Assembly: GCA_945890905.1 (NCBI GenBank)
Contig: CAMDDI010000049.1
Location: 1-16,377 of the forward strand
DNA length: 16,377 bases
Origin: Bacteriovorax stolpii
GTDB taxonomy: Bacteria > Bdellovibrionota > Bacteriovoracia > Bacteriovoracales > Bacteriovoracaceae
Direction of reading: 5' to 3'
Numbering within the stretch: the first letter of the stretch is position 1; each line of letters opens with the position of its first letter. This document shows positions 1-7,508 of this stretch, one piece after another. The translations under genes were made by a program, and so were the position numbers. The notes under the pieces are model-generated. The model had not been told where the DNA came from and searched no databases. It saw only the letters and a program-made list of their open reading frames with translations.

Positions 1-87
1 GGTGCACCAGGTATGGTAATATATAAAAAAGAAAAGCATCTGCGCTGCCAAAAAGTGGATGTTGAAAACGTTGAAGGAAATTCATGA
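1..87 (+). CDS. C-terminal end of an upstream gene (partial)
   Basis: Frame 1 is open from the left edge to a TGA at 85-87, giving 28 codons that end in ...VDVENVEGNS. The stop overlaps the ATG of the next gene in an ATGA arrangement, the same junction style seen repeatedly further right, which supports a real coding tail rather than a chance open frame. The piece is too short and featureless (basic, no hydrophobic segment) to name a family. Function unknown. Confidence 0.55.
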   Translation, partial: GAPGMVIYKKEKHLRCQKVDVENVEGNS

Positions 88-881
88 AGATTTTGTTTCT
101 CACTCTCTCTCTCATCTCATTGTCGACTTGGGCCCAAGATCCTTCAGAATATTTGAAATTGTTTGATGCCAAAGTTTATTCTCTCAAAACGAAGGGTGTA
201 AAAGATTTCGCCTTAGATATTTCCAGTTCAAGACTGACCAAGCAAATTAACGATGCTGGTTCTTTTGGCATGGTGAAGGAGCTCGTTTTCAAGGTTTATT
301 GGACAGCTTCTCCTGAGAGACTTGTAATTGATGTTCACGGGTTGCCAGCGGGGTTTCGCGAAGTCAAAGAAGAATTAAAGATGAGCATACTTCCTTACGT
401 GGAAGATTTGCTTCCCTTACCTCTAGAGAAGAAATTTACAGGTTACAAAATAACTCAAGGACCATCAGCCAAAGAATTTTTGGCCAAAGACTCAACTGGT
501 GTCGCTGGGATTCCTTCTTTTCTTATAAAATTTGATTCACAAGATAAATTGACTGAAGTTATGGGGCAGAAGCCAGTGGGTAGTTTTATTGTTAGCCCAG
601 TTTATCAGAAAGAGTCATTTTCTGATGGAAAATGGGTCTTGAAGAAATCAGTCACGACTTCTGCAGAAAATGGCCAAACACTTATTGTGACCAAGGTCCT
701 CAACTATGGAACTTCATCTGGAATTAGTGTTTTAACCTCTATTAATGTTTCGTCTGACCAAAAGTTTGATAGGCCCGATGTAAAATCCATCGCACTCAGT
801 GAGTCATTGGACCTTTCTAACTACAAAATTGATCAAGGTGTGGCTTTCAAATACTTTCTCAATGAGAGCAAAGTTCCTTAG
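84..881 (+). CDS. Secreted/periplasmic protein of unknown function
   Basis: 265 residues. The first 17 residues form a typical Sec signal peptide (MKIL, hydrophobic core, then STWA before QDPSE), with signal peptidase I cleavage likely after Ala17. There is no lipobox cysteine and no later membrane segment, so the mature protein is probably soluble in the periplasm or exported. Residues about 20-110 (an amphipathic start, then a stretch ending in WTASPERLVIDVHGLP) vaguely recall LolA-like or outer-membrane-lipoprotein-sorting folds. This is a weak resemblance and I do not name it. The ATG overlaps the stop of the preceding frame by 4 bases, suggesting translational coupling to that unseen gene. 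A new promoter follows it, so it probably ends its transcription unit. Confidence 0.8.
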   Translation: MKILFLTLSLISLSTWAQDPSEYLKLFDAKVYSLKTKGVKDFALDISSSRLTKQINDAGSFGMVKELVFKVYWTASPERLVIDVHGLPAGFREVKEELKMSILPYVEDLLPLPLEKKFTGYKITQGPSAKEFLAKDSTGVAGIPSFLIKFDSQDKLTEVMGQKPVGSFIVSPVYQKESFSDGKWVLKKSVTTSAENGQTLIVTKVLNYGTSSGISVLTSINVSSDQKFDRPDVKSIALSESLDLSNYKIDQGVAFKYFLNESKVP

Positions 882-926
882 ATATCCGACCTTTTAACTT
901 TCCTATATTTTTTTCAAGTATCCATG

Positions 927-954
927 TTGAGACCTCACCGTAAGAGGTTATAAT
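927..954 (+). promoter_or_regulatory. Sigma70-type promoter for the methyltransferase-Bat unit
   Basis: TTGAGA at 927-932, a 16-base spacer, then a perfect TATAAT at 949-954. Initiation near 961 would leave a leader of about 19 bases containing the Shine-Dalgarno AAGGTG (970-975) before the GTG at 980. The spacer holds an inverted repeat, ACCTC (932-936) and GAGGT (944-948), lying between the two promoter boxes; it could be an operator or chance. This is the only strong promoter seen ahead of the compact gene series ending at 10805. Confidence 0.65.
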
Positions 955-979
955 AACTAAATATCTTCCAAGGTGAACT

Positions 980-2173
980 GTGCGAACTTTAGCTTTGGGT
1001 AAAGGTGGTTTAAATAAACTGCGTGCCCATCAAAAAGAATTAAAGGCCCAAGATTTAGAGGATTCTATCAAATCAATTCCTCCTGGGGAGTGGTGCGTTC
1101 TTAAGCCTCATGGAAGTGATGAAGTCTTTATGGCTTTTATCAATGCCATGATTGAAGAAAAATTTAGTAATATTCATGTGGTTGAAAAATTAAATTCTTC
1201 AGACGTAGATAAATTTTCTGTAGAAGCCTTCATTAAAAATCAAATCACACAAGCTTATGAAAAAAGATTGCGGTTTAAAGGCTACCAAAACGGGGCGCGA
1301 ATTTTCTATGGTGGATCGGATGGTTTGCCTGGACTCATCATCGATCATTTTAAGAACGCTACCATAATTCAGATCAATACAGCTGGCGTTGATCGTTACC
1401 GAGAAATGATCAAAGCACATGTGCAAGAGATGGTTAGGGGAGCTTGCTACCTGCTTGATAATGAAAAATACCGAGAAAAAGAATTCTTACCTACCTATGA
1501 AAAAGCCTCACTTCCCAACCTTATGGTTGAAGAAAACGGACTTCATTATGAACTCAGATCCGAAGTGATACAAAAAGTAGGATTCTATTTTGATCATCGA
1601 GAGAATCGCTTCCAGCTCACCCAGCTTTTAGGCAGACTAGCTAAACTTCCAGAGAGAGGAGTTGATCTCTTTAGCTACGTCGGGGCCTGGGGCATGAGTG
1701 CTCTTAAGTCTGGAGTAGGTCATGTGGACTTTGTAGACCAAGGGGATTTTGATCAAGAAGTAAAAAGAGGACTAGAGCTCAATTCAGTTTCTCATCGTGG
1801 AACCTTCACTCGATCTGACGTATTCAAATTCTTAGAAGATCGGGTTAATAAGGGAATGAAATTTGATTTAATCCTCTGTGATCCACCAGCATTTGCGAAA
1901 AGTGCTTTGCAGAAACCTCAAGCATTAGAGGGCTACAGCAAACTCCACAGACGAGTTCTCAAGTCAGCTGCCCCTGGTGCACTCCTAGCTTTTTCTTCAT
2001 GCACTCAATATGTAAGTCATGAAGAATTTCAAAAAAACATTTCGGATGCAGCTTTAAAAGAAAATAAAAAATTACAATTGATCTATTCGGGAATTCAAGG
2101 ATGGGATCATCCGGTCACTTCTCAACTAGATCGGGCCAATTACATTAAAAGTTATTTTTATATACTGGAGTAG
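980..2173 (+). CDS. RlmI-family class I SAM-dependent rRNA (cytosine-C5) methyltransferase
   Basis: 397 residues, close to the roughly 396 of E. coli RlmI, which makes m5C1962 in 23S rRNA. Visible features are a degenerate PUA-like N-terminal part (1-70), the family block FYFDHRENR (202-210), SAM motif I DLFSYVGAWGMSAL (229-242), motif IV DPPAFAKS (301-308) and the SSCT block (339-342), whose Cys341 fits the catalytic nucleophile. The start is GTG at 980, chosen because AAGGTG lies 4 bases upstream and the frame begins RTLALGKGG as PUA domains do. The PUA domain lacks the usual H-P-W-V-F signature, so target site and exact subfamily (RlmI versus another COG1092 member) are uncertain. It ends 6 bases before the moxR start and probably leads the Bat unit. 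Confidence 0.85.
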   Translation: MRTLALGKGGLNKLRAHQKELKAQDLEDSIKSIPPGEWCVLKPHGSDEVFMAFINAMIEEKFSNIHVVEKLNSSDVDKFSVEAFIKNQITQAYEKRLRFKGYQNGARIFYGGSDGLPGLIIDHFKNATIIQINTAGVDRYREMIKAHVQEMVRGACYLLDNEKYREKEFLPTYEKASLPNLMVEENGLHYELRSEVIQKVGFYFDHRENRFQLTQLLGRLAKLPERGVDLFSYVGAWGMSALKSGVGHVDFVDQGDFDQEVKRGLELNSVSHRGTFTRSDVFKFLEDRVNKGMKFDLILCDPPAFAKSALQKPQALEGYSKLHRRVLKSAAPGALLAFSSCTQYVSHEEFQKNISDAALKENKKLQLIYSGIQGWDHPVTSQLDRANYIKSYFYILE

Positions 2174-2179
2174 AAGATC

Positions 2180-3121
2180 ATGTCATTGCAAGAAAAAGTA
2201 CAAGTTGTCCTCAAGCAAGCTAAAACAACCATCTTTGGTCAGGATGAATTGCTTGAATCCATTATTGCTGCCTTGGTCTGCGAAGGTCACCTTCTAATTG
2301 AAGGGCTTCCTGGTCTTGGAAAAACCCTCAGTGTTTCTGTCATGAGTAAACTGTGTGATTTGCAATTCCAAAGAGTTCAATTCACTCCGGATCTGCTTCC
2401 TTCAGATTTGATTGGGACTATGATGTATAACCAGCAGAAGCAAGAATTTACAACAAAGTTTGGACCCATTTTTACTCAGCTCGTTTTGGCCGATGAGATC
2501 AACCGTTCACCGGCAAAAGTTCAGGCCGCACTCCTAGAAGCTATGGCAGAGAAGCAAGTCACCATCGGTGATAAATCTCATAAGCTTCCTACTCCATTTG
2601 TGGTACTTGCCACTCAAAACCCTATTGAGCAAGAAGGTACTTATAATCTTCCAGAGGCCCAGCTTGACCGTTTCATGATGAAGATCTCCGTGGACTATCC
2701 TGATTTTGATTCAGAAAAAAGTATTCTAGGACTCAAGTCTTACTCGCAAGAGGTGAAACCATTGATTAATCAGAATGATTTATTCGCGATGAAAGAAAAA
2801 GTGGAATCAATCTATGTGGATGAAAAAATCAAAGACATGATCATTCGGATGGTTCACGCGACTCGCCCTGGTAGCAAATACTTTATGAAAAAATACGATG
2901 GTGCTATTACTGCTGGAGCTTCTCCTCGAGCCTCCATCTGGCTGTATAAGATTGGAAAATTCAAAGCCTTCATGGATGGGAAAGATTTTGTTACTCCTGA
3001 GCATATTTTGTCAGTCGTTCCATCCATATTAGGTCACCGTGTAATTCCTACTTACGAAGCGCAGATTGATAAGCTCAACACAAGAAATCTTGTGGCCACG
3101 ATTGCGGCGAACGTTATCTAG
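2180..3121 (+). CDS. moxR: MoxR-family AAA+ ATPase of the Bat locus
   Basis: 313 residues, the usual MoxR length. Walker A GLPGLGKT is at 42-49, Walker B LVLADE at 101-106 followed by the family signature INRSPAKVQAALLEAM, sensor 1 ATQNP at 134-138 and the QLDRF block at 151-155. The C-terminal part (about 200-313) is the helical lid domain with the SPRA segment near 255. MoxR ATPases are cytoplasmic chaperone-like enzymes that remodel or insert metal into VWA-domain partners; five such partner or accessory genes follow directly. The ATG at 2180 has GGAG at 2167-2170, inside the end of the preceding gene. The stop is 1 base before the DUF58 start. The specific client is unknown. Confidence 0.93.
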   Translation: MSLQEKVQVVLKQAKTTIFGQDELLESIIAALVCEGHLLIEGLPGLGKTLSVSVMSKLCDLQFQRVQFTPDLLPSDLIGTMMYNQQKQEFTTKFGPIFTQLVLADEINRSPAKVQAALLEAMAEKQVTIGDKSHKLPTPFVVLATQNPIEQEGTYNLPEAQLDRFMMKISVDYPDFDSEKSILGLKSYSQEVKPLINQNDLFAMKEKVESIYVDEKIKDMIIRMVHATRPGSKYFMKKYDGAITAGASPRASIWLYKIGKFKAFMDGKDFVTPEHILSVVPSILGHRVIPTYEAQIDKLNTRNLVATIAANVI

Positions 3122-3122
3122 T

Positions 3123-3965
3123 ATGAATCTGCGCGAGATTGAACGGATCGTAGGAATGGTCCAAGGTCATATTTTCAGAAACTCTAATGCCTATTCTGCA
3201 GGCATGCTGAAGTCTCATTTTCGCGGCTCTGGTTTACAATTTCGTGAGCATCAAGTTTACGTACCAGGTGATGATGTACGTTTCATTGATTGGAAACTCT
3301 CTGCTAGATCTCCTAATATTTATATTAAGACTTTCGAAGAAGAGAGGAATGTTGAAATTGTCATCTTTATCGATTTAAGTCATACCCTCCTCTACGGTTG
3401 TGACGGCATTTCTAAACTTGAAGCGATCATTGAGATTGTAGCCTTGCTCTATGTACTGGCCGGAGAAACTCACGACCTCGTCAGAGTCGTTGTGTGGGCC
3501 AAAAAAACCATTAACCTTCCTCCTAAAAAAGGCCAGGAAGGCTTGACCCTCTTCATTTCTGTCCTTGAAAAACTAGGACTCTTAGATGAAAACGGAAAAG
3601 TGATCCTTACGCAAAAAGGTAAACTTAATACCCACACGGAAGATAATAAAATTGCCCAAGTAAAATCAGTTCTTGCTCGCAGAAAGGAAGTTATCTATCT
3701 GGGAGATTTAAGCCTCATTAAAAACTATTCAGTTTGGGAAAAGCTTCTGGATAAGAAAAATATGCATTGTTTCAGGATCTTTTCTCCAGTGGATAAAAAT
3801 ATGCATTTCCCTTTTCTATTTAAGACCAAGAATCCTGAAAATGGAAAGGGTGTAGTAACTGAGCTCAAGGGCCAGGATAGGGATCCACTTTTTGTAAAAC
3901 AACGCTTTAAAGAAATTGGTGTTCATGAGCGCTACCTAGAAAAATTTGTGAAAGAGCTAGTGTGA
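3123..3965 (+). CDS. DUF58-domain protein of the Bat locus
   Basis: 280 residues from the ATG at 3123. The DUF58 core is clear: VPGDDVRFIDWKLSAR at 47-62, then NIYIKTFEEER (65-75) and a beta strand IVIFIDLSHTL (79-89). That last piece is the start of a VWA-like fold with a DxSxT version of the metal site. It has no signal peptide or TM segment, so it is cytoplasmic. The frame stays open upstream to a TTG at 3066, but that start would overlap moxR by 56 bases and add residues unlike the family, whereas ATG at 3123 gives the usual N-terminus. No good Shine-Dalgarno precedes it, so translation probably depends on ribosomes finishing moxR 1 base earlier. DUF58 proteins normally partner MoxR and the VWA proteins encoded beside them. 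The stop overlaps the next GTG by 4 bases. Confidence 0.9.
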   Translation: MNLREIERIVGMVQGHIFRNSNAYSAGMLKSHFRGSGLQFREHQVYVPGDDVRFIDWKLSARSPNIYIKTFEEERNVEIVIFIDLSHTLLYGCDGISKLEAIIEIVALLYVLAGETHDLVRVVVWAKKTINLPPKKGQEGLTLFISVLEKLGLLDENGKVILTQKGKLNTHTEDNKIAQVKSVLARRKEVIYLGDLSLIKNYSVWEKLLDKKNMHCFRIFSPVDKNMHFPFLFKTKNPENGKGVVTELKGQDRDPLFVKQRFKEIGVHERYLEKFVKELV

Positions 3966-4714
3966 TTCAATACCTAATAATTTTTCTATTCAGCTTCAAT
4001 ACTTGGTCAGCAGTGGTGATGGATCTGAATTTCTCTAAGCCTGAGATTAAGCAGGGTGATACTGCCATCGCTACTATTTCTATGGATTCTTCATCTGCTC
4101 AGGCGTTACAAAACTTGAAGTTAGTAGGTCAGAACTTAGCCGACAGTCTTTATATCTACGAAGTATCTCCCTTAATGAGAAAGCAAGGTGAAGATATTTA
4201 TCATGCTAAGATTAAACTGATTTTTGTTAAAATTCCCAAGACCAATTCCATTCGAGCCCAGGTAGGTAATGAGGTCGTTGAAGTCAGATGGAATAATATT
4301 TCCCTCATACCGACTGAAACTCCTCCTGAACTTATTTTTGAAAAGTATGAACTCCCAACTCCTCCGCAAGTAGCACTCATGGTAGGTATTCTAATTGTTG
4401 TGCTCCTATTGGGATGGCTTGGATTGGCATTGAAAAAGAAATGGGGACTCAAGAGTAAAATTAAAACGCGTAAAGCTAAAATCAAGCAAGATGTCCTTGG
4501 ATGCAAATCCTATGAAGATGTTGTCCTCATGTGGAAGAATAAACGTGAATACATTGAAGTTTTTCCTCATCTGACTTCTGCCTTTGAAAAATTGGAAACT
4601 ACCCTTTTTAGTTATCAATTTAAACCCACTCAAAGCAGCACGGAAAAAGAAGCCGTGATGCGAGCTTACCGGGATTTCTGCTCTGCCGCTGAGGGAGGGT
4701 TTAGTGGAATATAA
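3962..4714 (+). CDS. Small signal-peptide/TM protein in the Bat locus (DUF4381-like position)
   Basis: 250 residues. A signal peptide covers 1-17 (ends NTWSA). A beta-rich periplasmic domain of about 115 residues follows, opening with a PEIKQGD segment like the first Ig-like domain of BatD. One TM helix lies at about 137-157 (VALMVGILIVVLLLGWLGLAL), then a Lys-rich stop-transfer and a cytoplasmic tail of about 90 residues. The start is GTG at 3962, overlapping the DUF58 stop as GTGA. In Bat/MoxR loci this slot between the DUF58 gene and batA often holds a one-TM protein such as DUF4381; I see the same architecture but not a clear sequence signature, so family membership is inferred from position. 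It probably bridges the cytoplasmic MoxR/DUF58 pair and the membrane VWA proteins. Confidence 0.82.
   Translation: MIQYLIIFLFSFNTWSAVVMDLNFSKPEIKQGDTAIATISMDSSSAQALQNLKLVGQNLADSLYIYEVSPLMRKQGEDIYHAKIKLIFVKIPKTNSIRAQVGNEVVEVRWNNISLIPTETPPELIFEKYELPTPPQVALMVGILIVVLLLGWLGLALKKKWGLKSKIKTRKAKIKQDVLGCKSYEDVVLMWKNKREYIEVFPHLTSAFEKLETTLFSYQFKPTQSSTEKEAVMRAYRDFCSAAEGGFSGI
4691..4698 (+). promoter_or_regulatory. Shine-Dalgarno site deciding the batA GTG start
   Basis: GAGGGAGG at 4691-4698 lies inside the end of the preceding gene, 5 bases before GTG at 4704. It is the strongest ribosome site in the Bat locus and supports this GTG, which overlaps the upstream gene by 11 bases, over any later in-frame codon. 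Confidence 0.6.
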
Positions 4715-5681
4715 ATACCCTCATTTTCTGTGGATCGGTGTCGTCGCCGCATTATTATGGACCTTAGATTACTGGAAAGTTTTTTTGCGGGCACAACTGT
4801 ATTTCCCTCAGCAAAAACACAGCTTTTTTTGGTGGAAAAAAATAACTCGCATCTTACTATTTTTTGTCGGAATTGCTGGTTGGGCATACTTAAGTTATTC
4901 CCTCATGCAGCCAAGAAAGCCTCATAAGTATTCTCCCAGCAATATTGAAGTGAACGATATCGTTCTCTGTATCGACGTATCCCGATCTATGTTGGCAGAG
5001 GATATCAAACCCAACCGTCTTGAAGCAGCTAAAGAGAAAATCCGTGAATTCGCCTCTCTCAGACCCACTGATCGAATTTCCATTGTCATTTTCTCCGAAA
5101 AAGTTTTCACCCTTCTTCCTTTAACCACGGACCCATCCCTGGTTGATCAAGTGCTGCGTGAAATCTCAATTGGCTACCTGGGCTCTGGGACTAACATTGG
5201 AGATGGTCTGGCGCTTTCGGTGGCCCGAGCAGTTAATAGTGAGACTAAGAATAAGGTCATCGTACTTTTAACAGATGGAGTGGCCAATGTAGGAACTCTC
5301 ACTCCCATACAAGCTGCGGAAGAAGCGAAAAAATATGGAATCAAAGTCTATACCATTGGCCTAGGAACTGATGAGGATGCCCGCATCCCCGTTGGCTCAG
5401 GAATTTTTGGCACTCAGTACCAAAAAATTCCAGGTGGATCCATTGATTATAAAACTCTAAAAGAAATTAGCGATATGACCGGTGGGAAGTTTTATCCCGC
5501 CAAGAGTGAGGGGGCTTTAAAAGAAATCCTCTACGATATTCAAAAACTTGAGAAGACTGAAATCAAGGTTAATCATCAGATCGTCTATGATGAGCAATAC
5601 TATCAATTCTTATTGTGGGGCGTGGGTTTGCTTTTTGCGGCAGAAGTATTAAGACGCTTACTGCTTAAGGATGTGGCATGA
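4704..5681 (+). CDS. batA: BatA-like membrane-anchored VWA protein
   Basis: 325 residues. Hydrophobic helices lie at about 8-22 and 47-67, the VWA domain at about 84-270, and a C-terminal TM at about 301-320. The metal-ion-dependent adhesion site is complete: D91-x-S93-x-S95, T163 in GSGTN and D191 in LLTDG, so Mg2+-dependent ligand binding is expected. This N-terminal-TM/VWA/TM layout is that of BatA in the aerotolerance operon, with the VWA domain probably in the periplasm. The GTG start is supported by the strong upstream GAGGGAGG. The stop overlaps the next ATG by 4 bases (ATGA). Bat proteins have been linked to oxidative stress tolerance, motility and envelope integrity in different bacteria, but their biochemical role is unsettled. 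Confidence 0.92.
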   Translation: MEYKYPHFLWIGVVAALLWTLDYWKVFLRAQLYFPQQKHSFFWWKKITRILLFFVGIAGWAYLSYSLMQPRKPHKYSPSNIEVNDIVLCIDVSRSMLAEDIKPNRLEAAKEKIREFASLRPTDRISIVIFSEKVFTLLPLTTDPSLVDQVLREISIGYLGSGTNIGDGLALSVARAVNSETKNKVIVLLTDGVANVGTLTPIQAAEEAKKYGIKVYTIGLGTDEDARIPVGSGIFGTQYQKIPGGSIDYKTLKEISDMTGGKFYPAKSEGALKEILYDIQKLEKTEIKVNHQIVYDEQYYQFLLWGVGLLFAAEVLRRLLLKDVA

Positions 5682-7507
5682 ACATGCATTTCCTTCAACT
5701 CAGTTTCTGGCCAGGACTCTTACTTGCATTTGCAGTTTTTGCCATGATCGTGATCCTTTTAGAAAAGAGATTCTTTACCTTGGTTCGTCGCTATTGGTTT
5801 TATAAGAGAAGTCTCTTTAGTTATCTTTCATCTCTCTTCTTACTTTTGGGCATGGGAGTGCTCCTCATGAGTCTTTTAGATGCCAGAGGGCCCGAAGAGA
5901 AAATCAAGGCAGAAGTCCCCACTGAGCGAACAATTATTCTCATCGATACTTCTGCAAGTATGCTGGCCGAAGATGTCAAACCAAGTCGCCTGCAGAAAGC
6001 AGTTCTTATCGCCAAACATTTTGCACGAAAAGCAGCCGGTCATCAAATTGCCATCGTAGCATTTGCTGAAATTCAGAAAAAAATAATTCCTTTCACAAAT
6101 GATTTAGATTTAATCGATGCGCGTCTTGATAGTATTAAAGGATTGCGAAATCACTACGGCTCATCTGCCCTGTCTTTAGCGATTCAGGAAAGTGTTCAAT
6201 ACTTTAGAGAGGTGGGAGATGTCCGTGGTAATATTCTCGTTCTGACTGATGGAGAAGAGACCGCAGACGGAGTCAAACTCAATGTTCCTAAAGAGGTCCA
6301 TGTGGCGTTGGTAGGTGTGGGAACTTCTCAAGGTGGTAGAATTCCTCTTGAAGATTCTCAAGGACTTCGTTTTGGTTATAAAAAAAACCAGGGCAAAGAC
6401 ATCATCACAAAACTCAATGAAAAATTTTTCCAATCCACCGCGAGTGATCTCCCCTCAGGTAAGTATTGGCTGGCCAATAGTTACTCACTTCCTTCAGATG
6501 AGATTGTTGAATTCTTCAAGTCAGAAATGGTTAAAGGGGCAAACCAGCAGGATATGATTATGCGTCCTGTGATGATGGAATGGATTGTTTTGCCGGCATT
6601 GGCGCTCCTTATCCTTTCTTATTTTTTTAAAGCCCTCGGAGTCTTCACTTTGGGAATTTGTTTCCTCATCCTCCCAGTACAAGCCCAAGACGAAGACAAA
6701 GAAGTAGCTATTCCAGAGCAGGTATCTCGTCAGCTGGATCGATTGCAGAAAGGGGAGCTCAGTCGGTTGGAGAAAATTAAACTCGCTGATGACCTTTACC
6801 AAGCAGGGCAAAAACCACAAGCACTTGATCTGTATAAAGAGAATCTCAAAACAGATAAAATTGATTCTTCAGTTCCTCCAGAGGCATACCTCAATTACGG
6901 CACCTCTCTTCTGGATCACGGCGATGCTTCGCAAGCCTTTTCACTTTACGATAAACTTAGCGAATCAATGCCAGAGAGCAAACGAAAAGAGCAACTCAAG
7001 GAAACGATTACTCGTAACTCGCTAACATATTTTAAAAAGAAAGAAGAGCAGAAGAAAAAAGAAGAAAAAGAAAAGAAAGAAAAAAAAGAAGACAAAGAAG
7101 ATAAAGACCAGAAGGGTGAGAAGGATAAAAAAGAGGGTAACGACGGCAAGGAAGGAAAGGATCAAAAAGATCAGCAAGGTGGGGATAAGTCCAAACCCGA
7201 TCAAAAAGGAAAACAGGATCCTAAAGATCAAAAAGGTGAGTCAGAAAAAGAGAAGAAAGAAAAAGCAGAGCAGGCCAAGAAAGACCAAGAGAAAAAAGAT
7301 AAAGACGGTGAAGAAGATAAGGATGATAAGTCCAAAGAAGGGGAGCAACCCAAGGATGATGAACCAAAAAAACCACTTCCTCCGAGGAAGCTTCCTGCCA
7401 AGCTTAAGCAGCTCATGTCGGATGATCGGCAACTTCAAATGAAGGTCATAGAAAATGGAACTCGTGATTTGAATAAGCGCAAATCACGAACTAGTAAGGA
7501 TTGGTAA
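5678..7507 (+). CDS. batB: BatB-BatC fusion: VWA domain, TPRs and highly charged tail
   Basis: 609 residues, about twice a stand-alone BatB. Two N-terminal TM helices (about 8-28 and 46-67) precede a VWA domain (about 84-275) with D90-x-S92-x-S94 and D191 in LTDGEE; the metal-site Thr is replaced by Ser162/163 in YGSSAL. Next come a TM helix (302-317) and a second hydrophobic segment (320-334) ending in PVQA, which looks like a former BatC signal peptide. Two TPR-like units follow at about 366-392 and 402-431, then a Lys/Glu/Asp/Gln/Gly low-complexity tail (about 452-568). The end, KQLMSDDRQLQ...SKDW, resembles the conserved close of BatC-type proteins. Such VWA-TPR fusions are known in proteobacterial Bat loci. 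The TPR part is probably periplasmic. The ATG at 5678 overlaps the batA stop; ATG at 5684 is an alternative. Confidence 0.9.
   Translation: MNMHFLQLSFWPGLLLAFAVFAMIVILLEKRFFTLVRRYWFYKRSLFSYLSSLFLLLGMGVLLMSLLDARGPEEKIKAEVPTERTIILIDTSASMLAEDVKPSRLQKAVLIAKHFARKAAGHQIAIVAFAEIQKKIIPFTNDLDLIDARLDSIKGLRNHYGSSALSLAIQESVQYFREVGDVRGNILVLTDGEETADGVKLNVPKEVHVALVGVGTSQGGRIPLEDSQGLRFGYKKNQGKDIITKLNEKFFQSTASDLPSGKYWLANSYSLPSDEIVEFFKSEMVKGANQQDMIMRPVMMEWIVLPALALLILSYFFKALGVFTLGICFLILPVQAQDEDKEVAIPEQVSRQLDRLQKGELSRLEKIKLADDLYQAGQKPQALDLYKENLKTDKIDSSVPPEAYLNYGTSLLDHGDASQAFSLYDKLSESMPESKRKEQLKETITRNSLTYFKKKEEQKKKEEKEKKEKKEDKEDKDQKGEKDKKEGNDGKEGKDQKDQQGGDKSKPDQKGKQDPKDQKGESEKEKKEKAEQAKKDQEKKDKDGEEDKDDKSKEGEQPKDDEPKKPLPPRKLPAKLKQLMSDDRQLQMKVIENGTRDLNKRKSRTSKDW
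7030..7383 (+). repeat. Low-complexity purine-rich tract coding the charged BatB-BatC tail
   Basis: The plus strand is almost entirely A and G here, coding irregular runs of Lys, Glu, Asp, Gln and Gly with almost no hydrophobic residue. It contains short degenerate repeats around KKEEK, KEDKEDKD and QKG, and an A8 run at 7080-7087. This is not a tandem repeat with a fixed unit. It explains the long open frames seen here on other frames and on the opposite strand, which are composition artefacts. Confidence 0.7.
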
Positions 7508-7508
7508 G

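Noticed and set aside
870..914. Possible terminator after the secreted protein gene: AAAGTT and AACTTT followed by T7
   Set aside because: The stem is only 6 mostly AT pairs with a 20-base loop and a gap before the T run; too weak to call.
3066..3122. TTG-initiated extension of the DUF58 gene
   Set aside because: It would overlap moxR by 56 bases, has no ribosome site and adds residues not typical of the family; ATG at 3123 gives a normal N-terminus.
6946..7438. Long minus-strand and alternative plus-strand open frames across the charged tail of BatB-BatC
   Set aside because: They encode only Phe/Leu/Ser or Lys/Arg runs, as expected from a purine-rich strand read in other frames; no start signals.
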